The notes under the pieces: model-generated | What the model was told of the DNA's origin: nothing | The model's input: only the letters and a program-made list of their open reading frames with translations | Databases searched by the model: none | Shown: piece after piece, positions 5,849 to 8,466 of the stretch | Layout: each line of letters begins with the position of its first letter | Numbering within the stretch: position 1 is the first letter of the stretch | From: Pirellulales bacterium | Lineage (GTDB): Bacteria; Planctomycetota; Planctomycetia; Pirellulales; Thermoguttaceae | Reading direction: 5' to 3' | Assembly (NCBI GenBank): GCA_030617125.1 | Contig: JAUWWA010000058.1 | Coordinates: forward strand, 1-8,466 | DNA length: 8,466 bases | Made by a program: the position numbers and the translations under genes

Positions 5849-7483
5849 TTACGCATTCTTGTGAAGTAGGTGAAAGGCGAATTGGCGAAAATTTTTTTCC
5901 GGGTGCAGGCAGAACGCATATTCCCGGCGCGACAGTGCGCTTGCGGCGTGCAAAGCGTGCGCCGTTTCCGCCTGCAATGCAAGCAAGCGCCGTCGTTGCG
6001 GCTTGACGTACCGCTGCAACTGCTCGTTAATTCGCCGAATTGCCCTGCACCGCCTGCGCGCGTTCTGGGGGGTTGGGGGCGTATCTACCCAGCGGCGTTT
6101 CTCCGCGATTAACCCGCCAGGGTTTGTCAATCCCCTCGTCGGCGCGACATCCTGCCCGTCGATGTACCGCTCCGGATGGTAAACGAGGTCGCGCAATTGC
6201 TGCTGAATCGCCCGGGCGTCATCTTCGCTCACCGGTTGTCGCGGAATCGGCAATAGCAGCGTCGCCGAGAGGACCATCAGCCCCGGCGGTTGCAGGCGGA
6301 AGAAGCGTTCGATCAGCACATCGGTCACTTGGTCGTATTTTGCCCCTCCAATGCCATGCAAAAACAGATCGCTCAGCGCCAACCGCGCCCAAAGCGTGGT
6401 AATGAGCGCCCTGGAGCGGATTTTCACGCCGTCGCGGCGAAGATCCGCAAGCCGCTGAACCGCCCGGCGCGCATCGCCGTCCGCTGCAAGCGGCAACTCG
6501 AACCGCAATGCCCCGCGATCGGCTAGCTCGATCCGGTCGCGATGCCGACACACGAACACCCGTCGACGCCGCGGATCGTCGGTCGTCCACATCCACAACG
6601 GTGCCTCGAACCAGGGTGGGGCAACCGCCAAATCGGGGACGGGGTGGGCGACGCTGCGAATCCGATGGGCCCGACGATACTCCCCGACCACCTCGTTGTA
6701 GACCCGCGAGAACCGCTCGGCCTGGGCAAGAAGGTGCACCGCGAACCACCGAAAGGGCTCGCTCTCGCATACCCAACTTTGCGGGATCTCCAAGGTCTGA
6801 AGCCCCCAACAGCCCTCCAGTTCGTGTCTCGCATCGGCCATCGACGCGCCGAGGTTGCCGGTCCGCTCAGCGTGCCCAAGCACCATCGGCCAGTACTGCC
6901 GGACCAGCGGGTCGGCCACCAGTGGGGCGATACGCTCGGCCACGCGGCCCCCGAAACCGGCGAACAACGCCCGATCGACGATCGGCCGCTCTTCGTATGG
7001 AATCTTCGACTCCGCGCGGTCGAAAGCCACGGGTTCGACGTGCGGCTTGCCGACCGATCCGCCGGGCACGGCGATCACCGTGTCCTTGACCGTGTCGCAG
7101 TCGATCCGCAGGTTGACGGCCACCGCGCCGTGTCGGCGGGCGAGGTCGTCCAGGGCGAAGTTCTTCCACCACACACCCGGATGACACAGTTGCGGCTGAT
7201 GCCCTGCCAGAAAGATCAGCCCGGCATCGTCCGTCGCAGCCGAATCGACGTCGCGATAGGCGGCCGAGAAGCGCCGGGCTTGGCCGACAAGTTCCGCCCG
7301 GGCCTGTGCGGACAACTCGACCAGCGACCGCCCCTGGAAATCATAACTCCGATTGACGCTCAGCCGAACATTCTCCTCCACCAGCGCCGCGAGTTCCGAC
7401 AATGGCGGCTCGATCAACGCCGCGCCGTCCTCGCAAGGCGCACGCAGCCGGCGGTTATCGCGTTGCCCCGTGTGAGTGTTCAT
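5849..7483 (-). CDS. BshC-like protein, function unproven
   Basis: The 544-residue product has no annotation I can give with certainty, but it shows the landmarks of BshC (bacillithiol biosynthesis cysteine-adding enzyme, about 540 residues) in the right order. GLIFLAGHQPQLCHPGVWW (88-106) parallels the BshC segment with GQQ/GHQ, an L, a GP pair and Y/W. VAVNLRIDCDTVKDTVI (121-137) sits where BshC has its acidic EDHD-type motif. RSRALITTLWARLALSDLF and the HGIGGAKYDQVTDVLIERFF that follows (356-395) parallel the BshC stretch R-x-LL-R-x-L-Y-Q through YxGGPGExAYW. The C-terminal Arg/Gln-rich helix (about 474-520) could be a coiled coil. No signal peptide or membrane segment is seen. BshC adds cysteine to glucosaminyl-malate. 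Here HIS/ASP details differ enough that another ligase-like reaction is possible. The ATG at 7483 lacks a Shine-Dalgarno sequence and sits against a heptamer array; no other nearby start exists. Confidence 0.72.
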   Translation of the reverse strand: MNTHTGQRDNRRLRAPCEDGAALIEPPLSELAALVEENVRLSVNRSYDFQGRSLVELSAQARAELVGQARRFSAAYRDVDSAATDDAGLIFLAGHQPQLCHPGVWWKNFALDDLARRHGAVAVNLRIDCDTVKDTVIAVPGGSVGKPHVEPVAFDRAESKIPYEERPIVDRALFAGFGGRVAERIAPLVADPLVRQYWPMVLGHAERTGNLGASMADARHELEGCWGLQTLEIPQSWVCESEPFRWFAVHLLAQAERFSRVYNEVVGEYRRAHRIRSVAHPVPDLAVAPPWFEAPLWMWTTDDPRRRRVFVCRHRDRIELADRGALRFELPLAADGDARRAVQRLADLRRDGVKIRSRALITTLWARLALSDLFLHGIGGAKYDQVTDVLIERFFRLQPPGLMVLSATLLLPIPRQPVSEDDARAIQQQLRDLVYHPERYIDGQDVAPTRGLTNPGGLIAEKRRWVDTPPTPQNARRRCRAIRRINEQLQRYVKPQRRRLLALQAETAHALHAASALSRREYAFCLHPEKNFRQFAFHLLHKNA

Positions 7484-7486
7484 GGA

Positions 7487-7521
7487 AGGAGTCAGGACTG
7501 AGGGTTCGGGATTAGGGGTTC
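7487..7521 (-). repeat. Degenerate heptamer array before BshC-like gene
   Basis: Five 7-base units on the plus strand, AGGAGTC, AGGACTG, AGGGTTC, GGGATTA and GGGGTTC, fill 7487-7521. Read on the minus strand they include GAACCCT and GAACCCC, the same family as the tgaaccc units at 7756-7783 but in the opposite orientation. The array stops 3 bases before the ATG of the BshC-like gene, where a ribosome-binding site would be expected, and none is visible. Confidence 0.7.
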
Positions 7522-7552
7522 TAGTGTGCCGACAAAGCTGAACTGATGGGTT

Positions 7553-7700
7553 CTCTGTTTAGCGGGGCAGCAACGCTGCCCGTGATAGTCTCTGTTTAGC
7601 GGGGCAGCATCGCTGCCCGTGATAGTCTCTGTTTAGCGGGGCAGCATCGCTGCCCGTGATAGTCTCTGTTTAGCGGGGCAGCATCGCTGCCCGTGATAGT
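7553..7700 (+). repeat. Four tandem 37-bp hairpin repeats
   Basis: Four head-to-tail 37-base units occupy 7553-7589, 7590-7626, 7627-7663 and 7664-7700 with no spacer. Units 2-4 are identical; unit 1 differs at one base (AAC instead of ATC in the loop). Each carries GGGCAGC-NNN-GCTGCCC, a 7-bp stem with a 3-base loop, between CTCTGTTTAGCG and GTGATAGT. The array lies between the glycosyltransferase and the BshC-like genes. The near identity points to recent tandem duplication. There are no spacers, no open frame and no transposase nearby. Confidence 0.95.
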
Positions 7701-7737
7701 CGGAATTGACCGGGCAGCGTTGCTGCCCTGTTAAACT
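7701..7737 (-). repeat. Fifth hairpin unit, inverted and diverged
   Basis: The core at 7712-7728 is GGGCAGC-GTT-GCTGCCC, the exact reverse complement of the core of unit 1 (loop AAC). On the minus strand the core is preceded by GTTTAACA, matching GTTTAGCG before the core of the direct units at six of eight bases. The outer flank (7701-7711) is unlike the other units. This copy is therefore an older unit in opposite orientation. Its GTTTAA supplies the TAA stop of the glycosyltransferase gene (7731-7733). Confidence 0.75.
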
Positions 7738-8459
7738 CTGAGAGAAGCAGAACGCTGAGCCCTGAACCCTGAACCCTGAACCCTCATCAGGCTTTCTTCC
7801 AACACGCGGCGATACACAGCCAGCCGCGTCTCGGCCTGGTCCAACGCGCCCCCGAATGACCGGCGCTCGCCGAGGTAGATCAACGGCACGGGCAGCTCGA
7901 GGATTCGCAGCCCTCGCGCTGCCGCGCGGACCCAGAACTCCAGCGGCATGGCGTAACCGTTTTCGGTTAGTTCGATCTGCCTTAGCGACGCGGTGCGATA
8001 GGCCTTGAATCCGCAGAAGGCGTCGGTCAGCCTCAGGCCGAGCCGGCGGTTGAGTTCGTCGGTCATGATGCGGTTGATTCGCCGGCGGTCCTTGGGCGGT
8101 TTGCTCGCGCCGGGAAACGTCCGCAGGTAGCGGCTCCCGGAAACAACGTCGGCCTCGCGGCACGCCTCGATGAACCGCGGGATCAGTTGCGGCTGGTGCT
8201 GGCCATCGCAGTCGATGGTCACCAGCACGTCGTAGGGGCCGTCGACGGCGAACTCGAACGCCGAGCGGACCGCCGCCCCATAGCCCCGGTTGTGCCGGTG
8301 CGTGATCAGGTGGATATCCTCGTGCGCGGCGAGCAGTTCGGACGTGCCGTCGGTCGAGCCATCGTCGACGACCAGGACTTTATCGCTGTAGCACAGCGCC
8401 CCGGCCAACGCCGCCGTCACGTGGCCCGCTTCGTTGTACACCGGCAAAGCTGTCAGCAT
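7731..8459 (-). CDS. Family 2 glycosyltransferase, DPM1-like
   Basis: The 242-residue product has the GT-A fold signature of family 2, closest by eye to polyprenyl/dolichyl-phosphate sugar transferases. LTALPVYNE (2-10) is the first strand; VVDDGSTDGT (30-39) binds the nucleotide sugar; DCDGQHQP (83-90) holds the DxD metal site (Asp83, Asp85); GSRY (108-111), DAFCGFKAY (146-154) and PLEFWVRAAARG (172-183) follow. There is no C-terminal membrane segment, so it likely works on the cytoplasmic face, handing a sugar to a lipid carrier or envelope glycan. Residues 226-242 (RVQGSGFRAQRSASLRV) and the stop are encoded by heptamer and hairpin repeat DNA and are probably not native. The frame is still open to the window edge above the ATG at 8459, so the true start may lie outside. 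Confidence 0.9.
   Translation of the reverse strand: MLTALPVYNEAGHVTAALAGALCYSDKVLVVDDGSTDGTSELLAAHEDIHLITHRHNRGYGAAVRSAFEFAVDGPYDVLVTIDCDGQHQPQLIPRFIEACREADVVSGSRYLRTFPGASKPPKDRRRINRIMTDELNRRLGLRLTDAFCGFKAYRTASLRQIELTENGYAMPLEFWVRAAARGLRILELPVPLIYLGERRSFGGALDQAETRLAVYRRVLEESLMRVQGSGFRAQRSASLRV
7756..7783 (+). repeat. Heptamer array, TGAACCC type
   Basis: Four units, TGAGCCC followed by three exact TGAACCC copies, fill 7756-7783. On the minus strand the unit is GGGTTCA and lies in frame with the end of the glycosyltransferase gene, encoding RVQGSGFRAQ. Seven bases is not a multiple of three, so three units encode seven residues in rotating frames without a stop. More degenerate heptamers may extend toward 7738. 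Confidence 0.88.
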
Positions 8460-8466
8460 TCTGCAA

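Noticed and set aside
6542..7501. Plus-strand reading frame opposite the BshC-like gene
   Set aside because: Its translation lacks any recognisable pattern, while the minus-strand protein has conserved-looking segments over its full length.
7553..7737. CRISPR array
   Set aside because: The 37-bp units have a CRISPR-like length and a palindromic core but abut each other with no spacers, and no cas gene is present.

Overview
The window is GC-rich bacterial DNA with six well-supported protein genes and an unusual amount of short repeat DNA. The gene content, the poorly conserved ribosome-binding sites at several starts, the BshC-like protein of a type I associate with planctomycetes, and the GGGCAGC-NNN-GCTGCCC hairpin repeats beside 7-bp repeats all suggest a planctomycete, perhaps of the Pirellulales. 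This placement is inference from recall; no rRNA or other phylogenetic marker is present.

Layout. Bases 1-548 hold no convincing gene, but carry two heptamer-repeat arrays (145-200 and 501-570) and a small hairpin. Next come two minus-strand genes: cutA (549-887) and, upstream of it, an alpha/beta-hydrolase gene (953-2026). They are 65 bases apart and may be co-transcribed. A 348-base divergent intergenic region (2027-2374) carries a strong sigma70-type promoter and a structured leader for the plus-strand transketolase gene tkt (2375-4420). Transketolase meets a minus-strand gene for an Eis-like GNAT acetyltransferase (4430-5758) tail to tail, with only 9 bases between stop codons. Upstream of the acetyltransferase, on the same strand and 90 bases away, is a 544-residue protein (5849-7483). 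By eye it keeps the ordered landmarks of BshC, the cysteine-adding enzyme of bacillithiol synthesis. A repeat-filled gap (7484-7730) separates it from a family 2 glycosyltransferase (7731-8459) whose start may lie beyond the window edge.

How the genes fit together. Transketolase is housekeeping carbon metabolism. The BshC-like protein and the acetyltransferase could form a two-gene unit; a low-molecular-weight thiol or amine-modification role is possible but unproven. The glycosyltransferase resembles polyprenyl-phosphate sugar transferases and probably serves envelope glycan assembly. CutA is a small trimeric protein linked to metal tolerance.

The most notable non-gene signals are three. 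(1) Heptamer repeat arrays run into the 3' ends of two unrelated genes (cutA and the glycosyltransferase), so repeat DNA encodes their last residues, and in cutA it also supplies the stop codon. (2) A composite element at 7487-7783 has four tandem 37-bp hairpin units, a fifth diverged unit in opposite orientation, and oppositely oriented heptamer arrays on its two flanks. (3) The predicted 5' end of the transketolase mRNA would begin almost directly with a 13-bp perfect stem.
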